Origin: Cyclobacteriaceae bacterium
GTDB lineage: Bacteria; Bacteroidota; Bacteroidia; Cytophagales; Cyclobacteriaceae
Reading direction: 5' to 3'
Assembly: GCA_030637245.1 (NCBI GenBank)
Contig: DAOVVI010000203.1
Location: 1 to 5,056, forward strand
DNA: 5,056 nt
Shown in pieces: positions 1 through 5,056 of the stretch (position 1 is the first letter of the stretch; each line of letters begins with the position of its first letter). Position numbers and translations under genes: made by a program. Under the pieces are notes generated by a model, which made no database searches, was not told the DNA's origin, and was given only the letters and a program-made list of their open reading frames with translations.

Positions 1-675
1 ACAGGTGATATGTTGCGTGCCAGCGGATTGGAAATTATTAGTTTAGTACGCGGAGGATTTTTCCCATCCATAGATTCCATTAAAAGAAAAGAAGCGCTCA
101 TTGATAATCGATTAGCAATAGATGAAGCGGAAGCATTAGGTTGTCCAATGGTCGTCCTTGTTTGTGGAGCAGAGCCGAGAATTTCATTGGAAAAGTCACG
201 AGATCAGATAAAGGAGGGAATTGAGGCAATACTGCCTTATGCAGAAAATGCCAGTGTGAAATTAGCCATTGAGCCATTGCATCCGATGTATGCAGATACC
301 CGTTCAGGCGTCAATACGATGGAGCAGGCCAACGATATGGCGGAATACTTTAATTCCGATTATGTAGGTGTGGCTGTGGATGTGTATCACCTTTGGTGGG
401 ATCCACACCTGGAGCAAGAGATATATCGATGTGGCAAAAATGAAAATTTGTTTGCTTTCCATATTTGCGATTGGGTAAGTCCTACGGTGGATATGCTCAA
501 TGACCGTGGCTTGATGGGAGACGGATGCATCGATGTGAAGCAGATCAGAGGTTGGGTCGAAAAAACAGGATTTGATGGATTTAATGAGGTAGAGATATTT
601 TCAAATAAGCATTGGGCAGAAGATCAGCATGAGTTTTTAGATAAAATAAAATATGCTTACCTCAATTATAGCTAG
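1..675 (+). CDS. Sugar phosphate isomerase/epimerase, TIM-barrel (xylose isomerase-like), 5'-truncated
   Basis: The reading frame is open from the first base (Thr-Gly-Asp precede the first Met at 10), so the true start lies to the left. About 224 residues are visible against roughly 270-290 for the family, so about 50 N-terminal residues (the first one or two barrel strands) are missing. Counting from the Met at 10, the four expected metal ligands of the AP-endonuclease-2/xylose-isomerase-like barrel (PF01261 type) are in order: Glu88 in LAIEPL, Asp124 and neighbouring His127 in VAVDVYH, His151 in AFHICDW, and Glu195 in NEVEIFS. Family members isomerise or epimerise free or phosphorylated keto-sugars, or act on inositol derivatives, with a divalent metal in the cytoplasm. 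No signal peptide is visible, but the N-terminus is absent. The next gene begins one base after the TAG, so the two are probably co-transcribed. The family call is firm; the substrate is not readable. Confidence 0.88.
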   Translation, partial: TGDMLRASGLEIISLVRGGFFPSIDSIKRKEALIDNRLAIDEAEALGCPMVVLVCGAEPRISLEKSRDQIKEGIEAILPYAENASVKLAIEPLHPMYADTRSGVNTMEQANDMAEYFNSDYVGVAVDVYHLWWDPHLEQEIYRCGKNENLFAFHICDWVSPTVDMLNDRGLMGDGCIDVKQIRGWVEKTGFDGFNEVEIFSNKHWAEDQHEFLDKIKYAYLNYS

Positions 676-676
676 T

Positions 677-1483
677 ATGCGTATCATATCTATTCAACTT
701 AAATTATTTATATTTTTAATAGCCTCGGCGATTCCATATTTAGCGAAAGCGCAGGAATCAGAATTCGAGGCACATTTGACGCTTCCATGGGAGGAGGTCT
801 TTTCTGATTCTGGGAATGAAGATTGGCAAAGTCGCTGGTTTTTGGATGGTCAGCGCGCCTGGATTAAAAATATGGAAGATGGGATGCTTTTTTCTGCCGG
901 TCCGATAGAGAAGGATGATGCTTGCCATGCGGTGCTATGGACAAAGCAATCTTTTTCCGATGATTTAAAGATTGAGTATGATTATACCCGGATGGATAAT
1001 ATCAACAAGGCGGTGAATATAATCTATATTCAAGCCACCGGAAAAGGAGAAGGTCCATATACAAAAGATATTTCAGTATGGTCACATCTCAGGACTATTC
1101 CTTATATGCGAATATATTTTACTAATATGCATTTGCTCCATATCAGTTATGCTGCATTTACGAATGACGATGCCGAAAAAAAAGTTGATTATATCCGGGC
1201 AAGGCGTTATCCCGTTATGCCGGGAAAAAATTTCGGAAGTGACACCCGAGTGGGGGAAAGTTATGAAAACAGTGAATTATTTATTCCGGGAACAAAGTAT
1301 CATATAACCATTGTGAAAAGAGGGGCCAAACTTTTTATGAAAGTGGAAGGGGATGGAAAATCGAAACTTTTTAACTGGGATTATTCAGATCACCCACAAA
1401 TTACCGAAGGTAGAATAGGACTTCGCCACATGTGGACAAGGTGCAGCAAATATGCTAATTTTTCTGTAAGTGAATTAAAGTAA
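677..1483 (+). CDS. Secreted DUF1961 (YesU-like) family protein
   Basis: This 268-residue protein starts with a clear Sec signal peptide: MRIIS, a hydrophobic core at about residues 8-22, then AKA-QE with predicted cleavage after Ala25, so the mature protein is periplasmic or exported. The body resembles DUF1961, the family of Bacillus subtilis YesU, which has a ConA/galectin-like jelly-roll fold. Recognisable blocks are HAVLWTK (about 84-90), NIIYIQATG followed by GEGPY (about 114-128), YIRARRY (172-178) and GRIGLRHMWTR (245-255). The exact activity of the family is not established; yesU lies in a rhamnogalacturonan-use cluster. An ATG at 653 would add eight residues (MLTSIIAS) and overlap the upstream gene by 23 bp. 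The ATG at 677 is preferred because it gives a normal charged n-region and sits one base after the previous stop, which suits coupled translation. There is no Shine-Dalgarno at either start, as is common in Bacteroidota. No truncation is seen. Confidence 0.82.
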   Translation: MRIISIQLKLFIFLIASAIPYLAKAQESEFEAHLTLPWEEVFSDSGNEDWQSRWFLDGQRAWIKNMEDGMLFSAGPIEKDDACHAVLWTKQSFSDDLKIEYDYTRMDNINKAVNIIYIQATGKGEGPYTKDISVWSHLRTIPYMRIYFTNMHLLHISYAAFTNDDAEKKVDYIRARRYPVMPGKNFGSDTRVGESYENSELFIPGTKYHITIVKRGAKLFMKVEGDGKSKLFNWDYSDHPQITEGRIGLRHMWTRCSKYANFSVSELK

Positions 1484-1492
1484 AAGGGGCAT

Positions 1493-1527
1493 GAAGTTGG
1501 ACGACCGGAGACGGAAGACAGGAAATG
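1493..1527. repeat. Degenerate 7-bp tandem repeat, GGAAGAC-like
   Basis: Three adjacent heptamers fall in register: GGACGAC at 1499-1505, CGGAGAC at 1506-1512 and GGAAGAC at 1513-1519. They match the GGAAGAC consensus at 6, 5 and 7 of 7 positions. Weaker units flank them (GAAGTTG at 1493, GGAAATG at 1521 in a shifted frame). The array starts about 10 bp after the DUF1961 stop codon. The 7-bp period cannot keep a reading frame, which fits its intergenic position. It could be a decayed microsatellite; function unknown. Confidence 0.5.
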
Positions 1528-1537
1528 ATAGTTGGTA

Positions 1538-1567
1538 TTCGAAAATAAAAATTAAGGAATAAGTTTG
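1538..1567 (+). promoter_or_regulatory. Possible Bacteroidota-type promoter for the oxidoreductase gene
   Basis: TAAGTTTG at 1560-1567 matches the Bacteroidota -7 consensus TAnnTTTG exactly. The only -33 candidate is TTCG at 1538-1541 (3 of 4 against TTTG), 18 bp upstream. Transcription would start near 1573, giving a leader of about 25 nt made almost entirely of the heptamer repeat at 1570-1597. The perfect -7 box is the main support, and the weak -33 makes this tentative. The oxidoreductase may also be read from the upstream operon. Confidence 0.35.
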
Positions 1568-1569
1568 AA

Positions 1570-1597
1570 GCTTAACGCTGATAGCTAAAAGCTAAAA
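1570..1597. repeat. Degenerate 7-bp tandem repeat, GCTAAAA-like, ending 2 bp before a start codon
   Basis: Four uninterrupted heptamers fill this segment: GCTTAAC at 1570, GCTGATA at 1577, and GCTAAAA at 1584 and again at 1591. Every unit begins with GCT. Only AT separates the last unit from the ATG of the oxidoreductase, so the array occupies the ribosome-binding region. It also contains a small dyad, TAGCT-AAA-AGCTA (1582-1594), which follows from the repeat word itself. A related word set recurs just past the stop codon of the same gene (2751-2805). Confidence 0.6.
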
Positions 1598-1599
1598 AT

Positions 1600-2745
1600 A
1601 TGAAAGAACATAAGGTAGGAATTATAATGAACGGTGTCACTGGCCGAATGGGCACCAATCAGCATTTGATGCGATCGATTGTGGAGATCATCAAGCAGGG
1701 GGGTGTACAGATCAGTCCTGATGAAGCAATCATGCCAGATCCGGTTTTGGTAGGACGCAATATGGCCAAGCTGGAAAAATTGAGGGAGATGTCAGGTGTG
1801 CAGAAAATCACAACTGATCTGGATGAAGTGATGAATAACCCTGATTATCAGATCTATTTTGATGCGCAAGTCACAGGCAGAAGGGCCGATGCAGTGAAGC
1901 AGGCTGTGGCTGCTGGTAAACATGTATATTGTGAAAAGCCAACCGCCACAGAAACAAAAGTTGCATTGGAATTATATGATATTTGCCAGAAGGCGGGAGT
2001 TAAGAACGGAGTTGTTCAGGATAAACTTTGGTTGCCCGGAATGTTGAAATTGAAACGGCTGATACAAAATGGTTTTTTTGGCGAAATTCTATCCGTAAGA
2101 GGTGAATTTGGTTATTGGGTTTTCGAGGGCCATACTATTCCGGCTCAACGGCCATCCTGGAATTACCGCAAAGAAGATGACGGAGGGATCATCGTTGATA
2201 TGCTTTGCCATTGGCGATATGTACTGGATAATATTTTCGGAAAGGTGAAGGCTGTTTCATGTCTTGGCGCCACACACATCAAAGAGCGCGTGGATGAAAA
2301 TGGCAATACATATAAATGCACGGCAGACGATTCTGCTTATGCTACCTTTGAATTAGAAGGAGGCATCATTGCTCATTTCAATTCTTCCTGGGTTACCCGT
2401 GTAAAACGTGACGATTTGTTGACATTACATGTTGATGGTACCAAAGGCTCGGCAGTGGCTGGATTAAGAGAATGCTATATTCAGCATTATGGCAATACAC
2501 CGAAACCTGTCTGGAATCCGGATATTGCTCAACCTATAGATTTCCAGGGCGGGTGGGCCAAAGTGCCGGAGCAGGAAGTTCATGAAAATGCATTTAAAGT
2601 CCAGTGGGAGTTATTCCTGAAACATGTGGTCAAGGACGATCCATTTCCATGGACATTGAAAGAAGGTGCGAAAGGAGTTCAGCTAGCAGAAAAAGGAATG
2701 GAAAGCTGGGCAAAGAAAGCTTGGGTTGATATTGAGGAATTGTAA
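1600..2745 (+). CDS. Gfo/Idh/MocA family NAD(P)-dependent oxidoreductase
   Basis: At 381 residues this is a typical length for the family. The N-terminal half is a Rossmann domain with a glycine-rich dinucleotide loop, GVTGRMG (residues 12-18), after the first strand (KVGIIM). The family's EKP motif is at 112-114 (CEKPTATET), whose Lys113 normally contacts cofactor and substrate. The C-terminal substrate-binding domain begins near residue 130 and carries GGIIVDMLCHW, with Asp200 and His204 at the usual catalytic D-x3-H positions. Family members oxidise or reduce sugars, cyclitols or keto-glycosides, often at a ring hydroxyl. There is no signal peptide or Tat motif, so it should act in the cytoplasm. 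It follows the DUF1961 gene by 116 bp and is convergent with recA. The first ATG fits the Rossmann start well. The glycine loop differs from the commoner GxGxxG and resembles the GxxGRMG of dihydrodipicolinate reductases, but length and the EKP motif exclude that enzyme. The substrate is unknown. Confidence 0.9.
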   Translation: MKEHKVGIIMNGVTGRMGTNQHLMRSIVEIIKQGGVQISPDEAIMPDPVLVGRNMAKLEKLREMSGVQKITTDLDEVMNNPDYQIYFDAQVTGRRADAVKQAVAAGKHVYCEKPTATETKVALELYDICQKAGVKNGVVQDKLWLPGMLKLKRLIQNGFFGEILSVRGEFGYWVFEGHTIPAQRPSWNYRKEDDGGIIVDMLCHWRYVLDNIFGKVKAVSCLGATHIKERVDENGNTYKCTADDSAYATFELEGGIIAHFNSSWVTRVKRDDLLTLHVDGTKGSAVAGLRECYIQHYGNTPKPVWNPDIAQPIDFQGGWAKVPEQEVHENAFKVQWELFLKHVVKDDPFPWTLKEGAKGVQLAEKGMESWAKKAWVDIEEL

Positions 2746-2750
2746 ATAAT

Positions 2751-2805
2751 ACTGATAATCAATAGCTATGGCTAATGGCCAAAAGTAACACGCAACACGT
2801 AAACA
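2751..2805. repeat. Degenerate 7-bp tandem repeat with changing words, GCTAATG to GCAACAC
   Basis: About eight units keep one 7-bp register: ACTGATA at 2751, ATCAATA at 2758, GCTATG at 2765 (one base short), GCTAATG at 2771, GCCAAAA at 2778, GTAACAC at 2785, GCAACAC at 2792 and GTAAACA at 2799. The early units resemble the array upstream of the same gene (ACTGATA against GCTGATA, GCTAATG against GCTAAAA), while the last three use a different word. The array starts 5 bp after the oxidoreductase stop codon. TGGC-TAATG-GCCA (2769-2781) could form a 4-bp stem, too weak to call a terminator. Confidence 0.55.
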
Positions 2806-2867
2806 ATATCAAAATTTGCTGCTTGATTTCCTGATCGTAATGGATTTATTTTCTACTAATGCTGAAA

Positions 2868-3881
2868 CTAATCCTCCTGTTTAGTTTGGGGATTTATTTT
2901 ATCCTTTATCTTTTTTTCAAGCTCTTCCATCAACTCAGGGTTATCTTCGATCAGAATTTTAACTGAATCTCTTCCCTGTCCGAGCTTATTTCCGTCATAC
3001 GAAAACCACGAACCTGATTTCTGTACAATATCTAATTCCACTCCAATGTCAAGGATTTCACCACTTTTAGAAATGCCAAGGCCATACATGATATCAAACT
3101 CAACTACCTTGAACGGAGGAGCAACTTTGTTTTTTACAACTTTTACCCTGGTCCTGTTGCCCATAATATTATCAGCGCTTTCTTTGATTTGACCAATTCT
3201 CCGTATATCCAGTCGAACTGAAGCATAAAATTTCAAAGCATTTCCCCCGGTGGTGGTTTCAGGATTTCCAAACATCACCCCTATCTTCTCTCTCAATTGG
3301 TTGATGAAAATACATGAGCAACCGGTTTTACTAATGGTTCCGGTAAGCTTTCTCAATGCCTGTGACATCAACCTGGCTTGCAGTCCCATCTTACTATCTC
3401 CCATCTCGCCTTCCAATTCTGCTCGCGGTACAAGCGCCGCAACAGAGTCGATTACAATAATATCTATTGCACCTGACCGGATTAAGTGTTCAGTTATTTC
3501 GAGTGCCTGTTCTCCATTGTCTGGCTGGGATATCAATAAATTTTCCGTATCAATACCTAACTTTTCTGCGTAAAATTTATCGAAAGCATGTTCTGCATCA
3601 ACAAAAGCGGCAAGTCCTCCTTTTTTCTGAGCCTCTGCAATACAATGCATTGCCAGCGTGGTTTTACCTGATGATTCAGGCCCATATATCTCAATAACCC
3701 TTCCTCGTGGAATTCCGCCAATTCCCAGGGCAATGTCCAGGCCTAGGGAACCTGTTGATATAGCAGGGATATCAACAACCCGCTCATCGCTGAGCCTCAT
3801 TACGGTGCCTTTGCCATATGTTTTGTCAAGTTTGTCTAAAGTGAGTTGAAGGGCTTTTAGTTTTTCTTTATTGTCGCTCAT
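2868..3881 (-). CDS. recA: Recombinase RecA
   Basis: This is a complete RecA of 337 residues, slightly shorter than the 353 of E. coli. It forms ATP-dependent filaments on single-stranded DNA, catalyses strand exchange in recombination repair, and normally stimulates LexA self-cleavage. The N-terminal polymerisation helix is followed by Walker A GPESSGKT (67-74), the catalytic glutamate Glu97 in VDAEHAF, Walker B IIVID (141-145), loop L1 around [10 protein letters not shown] (157-166), the switch glutamine Gln195 in [10 protein letters not shown], and loop L2 with [14 protein letters not shown] (205-218). The C-terminal tail is short and charged (ending QED). No key residue is missing. [12 protein letters not shown] is a variant I associate with Bacteroidota. 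The ATG at 3881 is preceded by an A/T-rich leader without Shine-Dalgarno. A good promoter lies just upstream at 3911-3941. Identity is certain. Confidence 0.99.
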   Translation of the reverse strand: MSDNKEKLKALQLTLDKLDKTYGKGTVMRLSDERVVDIPAISTGSLGLDIALGIGGIPRGRVIEIYGPESSGKTTLAMHCIAEAQKKGGLAAFVDAEHAFDKFYAEKLGIDTENLLISQPDNGEQALEITEHLIRSGAIDIIVIDSVAALVPRAELEGEMGDSKMGLQARLMSQALRKLTGTISKTGCSCIFINQLREKIGVMFGNPETTTGGNALKFYASVRLDIRRIGQIKESADNIMGNRTRVKVVKNKVAPPFKVVEFDIMYGLGISKSGEILDIGVELDIVQKSGSWFSYDGNKLGQGRDSVKILIEDNPELMEELEKKIKDKINPQTKQED

Positions 3882-3910
3882 TTACAGGTATTTTTTATAT
3901 TTTCGGGATG

Positions 3911-3941
3911 TGAAAATAAGACTTCATTGTTCAATATCAAA
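3911..3941 (-). promoter_or_regulatory. Putative recA promoter (TTTG-N19-TAnnTTTG type)
   Basis: Read on the minus strand, TTTG (3941-3938) is followed after exactly 19 bp by TATTTTCA (3918-3911), which matches TAnnTTTG at 6 of 8 positions. This is the spacing of primary-sigma promoters in Bacteroidota. The -7 box ends 29 bp before the recA ATG, so transcription should start near 3905 with a leader of about 24 nt. A short palindrome, ATTG-TT-CAAT (3926-3935), lies in the spacer where a repressor could bind. No E. coli-type LexA box (CTGT-N8-ACAG) is seen. Confidence 0.55.
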
Positions 3942-3989
3942 ACTGCTTTTTTAAGAATATGGAATTGATTGAATAAGGAGGTAAAAAAC

Positions 3990-4020
3990 TTTGGAGTTCT
4001 TGATTATTAGAATACTTTTT
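3990..4020 (+). promoter_or_regulatory. Putative promoter of the zinc peptidase gene (TTTG-N19-TAnnTTTG type)
   Basis: TTTG at 3990-3993 is followed after 19 bp by TACTTTTT at 4013-4020, which matches TAnnTTTG at 7 of 8 positions. Transcription would begin near 4026, leaving about 25 nt before the ATG at 4052. The geometry is the same as that of the divergent recA promoter, and the two -33 elements are 48 bp apart. The spacer includes an imperfect dyad, AGTTCT (3995-4000) against AGAATACT (4009-4016), whose significance is unclear. Confidence 0.6.
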
Positions 4021-4051
4021 TAATGAAATCCCGGATATAAACATTTTATAC

Positions 4052-5056
4052 ATGTCACTTATCAAAAAGATTTTTCTGGTATTATTTTTCTTTATCATAG
4101 TTTTTCTGGCGATTAATTACGAGTTGGTTTTATACGGGCTTACCCAGGGAAAGGGTCAACTGGAAATTGTAAGAAATGCCAGACCAAACATAGAAGTACT
4201 AAATGATCCAAATTTCCCCGACTCACTAAAAGTAAACCTTAGGCTGGTTGATGAAATTAAGAAATTTGCCTTTGATTCGTTGGGAATAAATTTTTCAAAG
4301 AATTATTCTACAGTGTATGACCAAAAAGGCAAAGAGCTTATGTTTGTTGTCACTGCTTGCAAACCATTTGAACTGGAATCTAAGGAATGGAGATTTCCAC
4401 TAATCGGTACATTCTCATATAAAGGATTTTTTGATGAGCGGAAAGCTATTGCATTGGAAGCAGAATTAAAAGCTGAAGGTCTGGATACTAACATAAGAAC
4501 CGCCGGCGGCTGGTCAACATTAGGATGGTTTCAGGATCCTATTTTGTCAAATATGCTCAATGATGATGAAGCAGGATTTGCTGAATTGCTCATTCATGAA
4601 CTTACGCATGGCACATTGTTTGTAAAAGACAGTGTCAGGTTTAATGAAAATCTGGCGACATTTATTGGAATAAAAGGTACTGAGCGGTACCTGACTGTCA
4701 AATATGGTAAAAGGAATGAAATCCTTCTAAACTATCAAGGCGCATGGGAAGATAGAATCAGATTAAGCGAACATATACTAAGCGGCGCTTTTTATTTGGA
4801 TAGTCTCTACAATACGTTAGAAAATGATCTGCCAATAGAAACAAAACAAAAAGTTAAGGAAAACTCCATTAATAAAATAATAAACTCAATCGATACGCTA
4901 GACTTGAATGATAAAAGGAAATATGTGGATTATTATCGTAAACTAAAGCCAAACAATACTTTCTTCATGTCGTATTTGAGATATAGAGGAGACTTAAAAT
5001 TATTGGAAGGAGAGTTTTTGAATAACTATCATGGCGATATTAAAAAAATGCTTGAT
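4052..5056 (+). CDS. Membrane-anchored zinc peptidase, 'predicted aminopeptidase' family (COG4324/PF10023), 3'-truncated
   Basis: The frame is open for 335 codons from the ATG at 4052 to the window end with no stop, so the C-terminus is missing. Residues 5-22 form one hydrophobic segment after MSLIKK. There is no lipobox cysteine, so it is probably an inner-membrane signal anchor with the domain in the periplasm. A zinc site is clear: HELTH at 182-186 (ligands His182 and His186, catalytic Glu183) and, after 12 residues, Glu199 in FNENLATF, the gluzincin HExxH-x12-E pattern. Other blocks I recognise from this family are the juxtamembrane GQLEIVRNARPN (35-46), WRFPLIGTFSYKGFF (113-127) and TAGGWSTLGWFQDP (150-163). 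Aminopeptidase activity is a prediction for the family; the natural substrate is not known. It starts 170 bp from recA in divergent orientation and has its own promoter-like site at 3990-4020. The start is supported by the charged residues followed by the anchor and by the promoter distance. Confidence 0.87.
   Translation, partial: MSLIKKIFLVLFFFIIVFLAINYELVLYGLTQGKGQLEIVRNARPNIEVLNDPNFPDSLKVNLRLVDEIKKFAFDSLGINFSKNYSTVYDQKGKELMFVVTACKPFELESKEWRFPLIGTFSYKGFFDERKAIALEAELKAEGLDTNIRTAGGWSTLGWFQDPILSNMLNDDEAGFAELLIHELTHGTLFVKDSVRFNENLATFIGIKGTERYLTVKYGKRNEILLNYQGAWEDRIRLSEHILSGAFYLDSLYNTLENDLPIETKQKVKENSINKIINSIDTLDLNDKRKYVDYYRKLKPNNTFFMSYLRYRGDLKLLEGEFLNNYHGDIKKMLD

Noticed and set aside
653..676. 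Earlier ATG at 653 as the start of the DUF1961 gene.
   Set aside because: It would add MLTSIIAS before an already complete signal peptide and overlap the upstream gene by 23 bp with no better initiation signal.
1582..1594. TAGCT-AAA-AGCTA dyad as a regulatory hairpin.
   Set aside because: It arises automatically from two neighbouring GCTAAAA repeat units, and a 5-bp AT-rich stem with a 3-nt loop is weak.
2806..2867. Possible bidirectional terminator between the convergent oxidoreductase and recA genes.
   Set aside because: I found no stem longer than 4 bp with a U-run on either strand. The T-rich stretch at 2841-2853 has no hairpin before it.
3250..3849. Three plus-strand open frames (3250-3573, 3467-3697, 3658-3849) opposite recA.
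   Set aside because: They lie wholly inside recA on the other strand, match no family I recognise, and follow from recA codon use.
3975..4023. Strong Shine-Dalgarno-like AAGGAGGT (3975-3982) with a TTG start 8 bp later and a 10-codon reading frame ending at 4021-4023, possibly a leader peptide.
   Set aside because: It overlaps the -33 element of the predicted promoter and lies upstream of the predicted transcription start, and other genes here do not use Shine-Dalgarno sequences. Probably chance in purine-rich DNA.
4303..4494. A 63-codon minus-strand open frame.
   Set aside because: It is antisense to the peptidase gene, across its conserved blocks, and has no recognisable protein features.

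Overview
The window looks like chromosomal DNA from a member of the Bacteroidota, probably Cytophagales-like. Four things point that way: an AT-rich background, start codons with no useful Shine-Dalgarno sequence, promoter-like sites of the form TTTG-N19-TAnnTTT(G), and a RecA of the Bacteroidota type with a [15 protein letters not shown] stretch. This placement comes from recognition by eye, not from a search.

The left half (1-2745, + strand) is a carbohydrate-catabolism block. A cytoplasmic TIM-barrel sugar isomerase/epimerase, cut by the left edge, is followed after one base by a secreted DUF1961 (YesU-like) protein. After 116 bp comes a Gfo/Idh/MocA NAD(P)-dependent oxidoreductase. This combination is typical of Bacteroidota sugar-oxidation clusters: an exported ConA-like protein handles a glycan or glycoside outside the inner membrane, and a dehydrogenase and an isomerase work on the released sugar inside. 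The actual substrate cannot be read from the sequence.

The right half holds recA on the minus strand (2868-3881), convergent with the oxidoreductase. Divergent from it is a membrane-anchored zinc peptidase of the COG4324/PF10023 'predicted aminopeptidase' type, which starts at 4052 and runs off the right edge. The 170 bp between them carries two divergent Bacteroidota-type promoters with the same geometry (19-bp spacers), each followed by an ATCCCG...ATATAAA leader motif.

The least expected signal is in the intergenic DNA around the oxidoreductase. Three degenerate tandem arrays all have a 7-bp period: GGAAGAC-like at about 1493-1527, GCTAAAA-like at 1570-1597, and GCTAATG/GCAACAC-like at 2751-2805. 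They sit hard against the start and stop codons of the oxidoreductase. The remaining non-coding stretch, 2806-2867 between the third array and the recA stop, shows no convincing hairpin terminator or other element. No RNA genes, insertion sequences, CRISPR arrays or phage genes are visible, and no non-coding stretch exceeds 300 bp.
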